Shown piece by piece: positions 45,854-46,921 of a stretch of DNA of 46,921 nucleotides. The notes under the pieces are model-generated. The model saw only the letters and a program-made list of their open reading frames with translations, was not told the DNA's origin and did not search any database. Both the position numbers and the translations under genes were made by a program. Positions within the stretch are counted from its first letter, which is position 1, and every line of letters starts with the position of its first letter. This stretch comes from Streptococcus sp. (GTDB taxonomy: Bacteria > Bacillota > Bacilli > Lactobacillales > Streptococcaceae). The stretch lies in the NCBI GenBank assembly GCA_030527925.1, contig JAUMZW010000013.1, forward strand, positions 1 through 46,921, given 5' to 3'.

Positions 45854-46099
45854 TTATTTAAAAAATTCTTCAAGTTTAGACTTTATTAGTGCTTCTGGGA
45901 TCAAAAATGGTTTTTTAGTAATATCAATAAAGATAACATCGTCATTAACCTTATAAGTTCCTGTAATAGCAGGAGTTTTAACTTCAAACTTTCCTGACGA
46001 TTCATCGCCTAATAAAATAGCACCATTATTTTCAGCCATTATTTTAGCATTTTCAAGGATTTTAGAAAAATTTTTAGGCTTTATAATTGAAAATGACAT
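45854..46099 (-). CDS. Small 81-residue protein, unknown function
   Basis: MSFSIIKPKNFSKILENAKI begins an 81-residue soluble protein with a helix-strand pattern (SSGKFEVKTPAITGTYKVND, VIFIDITKKP, then a C-terminal helix PEALIKSKLEEFFK). A good AAGGAG lies eight bases upstream, which supports a real gene. The domain looks like a small alpha/beta fold; no family is recognised. It lies alone between a metallophosphatase and the ISL3 copy. Confidence 0.7.
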   Translation of the reverse strand: MSFSIIKPKNFSKILENAKIMAENNGAILLGDESSGKFEVKTPAITGTYKVNDDVIFIDITKKPFLIPEALIKSKLEEFFK

Positions 46100-46374
46100 T
46101 ATATGCTCCTTCGATTTTGCTTTAATTCTATTATATTAAAAATATTATATCATAAAAAATTTCTAATTTGTTTGAAATATCTTTGGGAAGTATTTAGCAA
46201 GTGACCATTTGAAATGCCATGAATTATATATCACTATCATATCCAAACTAGACTATAAATAACTTGGATTTTTATTAATCTATTCACTTACTTTTGTTCT
46301 GTTTCCGCTTAAAAAATAACGTAATAACCTTACCATTCTGCTTTTTTTCACGTTTTAAGCTGGATTTATGTCAA

Positions 46375-46839
46375 TATTATTGGAAACTGATTCAAAAGGA
46401 TAATAGAAAACTATCTTTAAACACCTTTTATTCTAGGACTTTCAGAGAAACACTCACACCTAGAGAATGTCTGGGTAAAATCTTCAATCTGATTCCTGAA
46501 TTAAAAGCTTACTACGACCTCTACCAACTCTTGCTTTTTCACTTGCAAGAGAAGAATACCAATCATTTCTTTGGATTAATAAAGGATGCTCTACCTGTTC
46601 TCAATCATACCTTTAAAACGGCTTTAAATACCTTTATTCGCTACAAAAACTACATCACTAATGCCATTGAATTGCCTTATTCTAATGCTAAGCTCGAGGC
46701 GACAAACAAACTCATCAAAGACATCAAGTGCAATGCTTTTGGTTATCGGAACTTTGAAAACTTCAAACAACGTATCTATATCGCTTTGAATATCACAAAA
46801 GAGAAGACGAACTTCGTCTCCTCTCGTGCTTATTTATAG
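46375..46839 (+). pseudogene. N-truncated ISL3-family transposase
   Basis: The reading frame is open from YYWKLIQKDNRKLSL to the stop, about 154 residues of the C-terminal catalytic part, with YYDLYQLLLFHLQEKN, NAIELPYSNAKLEATNK and the FVSSRA tail. The usual stop after Ala is changed from TAG to TAT, adding Tyr-Leu. The sequence upstream of 46375 is unrelated, so roughly the first 60% of the gene, including the DNA-binding part, is missing. It cannot make an active enzyme alone. Confidence 0.88.
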
Positions 46840-46840
46840 G

Positions 46841-46866
46841 TCACCCACTACAGTTGACATAGAGCC
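46841..46866 (+). repeat. ISL3 right terminal inverted repeat
   Basis: TCACCCACTACAGTTGAC followed by ATAGAGCC begins two bases after the transposase stop. It is nearly identical to the end at 133-158, in the same orientation. Confidence 0.8.
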
Positions 46867-46921
46867 ATTAATAATTACTAATGAAATCCTTATAAATAGA
46901 TTTACTTAAGCCTTTCTAAGG

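Overview
The window looks like chromosomal DNA of a low-GC Streptococcus, most likely of the pyogenic group. The evidence is the core gene set (asnS, aspB, dinG, pcrA, parE/parC, rpsA, rplS, ilvE, plsY), a MurM/MurN-type branching-enzyme pair, MutX, a streptococcal DUF2969 protein, strong AGGAGG-type ribosome-binding sites, and ISL3 (IS1167/IS1193-like) transposase debris. Species cannot be fixed from sequence alone. Most of the window is ordinary conserved housekeeping DNA; the accessory signal is concentrated at both ends and in several broken genes.

Layout. 1-3350: ISL3 end, a 2-keto-3-deoxygluconate-type sugar kinase and its GntR/FadR regulator (with a palindromic operator inside the promoter), then a heavily decayed ISL3 relic. 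3380-11824: asnS-aspB, dinG, an esterase and pcrA. 12022-16620: manganese/calcium transport: a MntE-like CDF exporter convergent with a Ca/Mn P-type ATPase whose leader is a yybP-ykoY Mn2+ riboswitch with a clear terminator. 16621-21255: an HD phosphohydrolase, a HAD phosphatase and two Fem-type peptidoglycan branching enzymes. 21306-23475: RidA, then a preQ1-I riboswitch driving a nucleoside hydrolase and an ECF S component. 23539-27638: polar amino acid ABC transporter, YjdM/PhnA-like protein, ribosomal protein S1, tRNA-Gln and tRNA-Tyr. 27699-34702: DUF2969 protein, IlvE, ParC, ParE and divergent PlsY. 34855-39699: an AI-2E family permease / TPR / acetolactate decarboxylase / frameshifted RpiB-like operon, and two overlapping Nudix genes. 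39832-46100: a 63-aa protein, tRNA-Arg, rplS, serB, a dead alpha-amylase, an FNT channel, a sugar O-acetyltransferase, a metallophosphatase and a small orphan. 46375-46866: another N-truncated ISL3 copy.

The most interesting system is the two-gene operon at 21939-23475. A preQ1-I aptamer followed by an intrinsic terminator sits in front of an IunH-family nucleoside hydrolase and a stand-alone ECF substrate-binding protein. Together they suggest a compact queuosine/queuine salvage operon: import of the nucleoside or base, and release of the deazaguanine base. The hydrolase has Asn where many purine/pyrimidine IunH enzymes have the active-site His, consistent with an unusual base. Other notable points are the Mn2+ riboswitch with a mutually exclusive P1/terminator design beside mntE, three genes (dinG, the HD hydrolase gene, plsY) whose extended -10 boxes lie so close to the start codon that their mRNAs should be leaderless or nearly so, and an amylase gene that keeps its full length despite at least six stops and two frameshifts.
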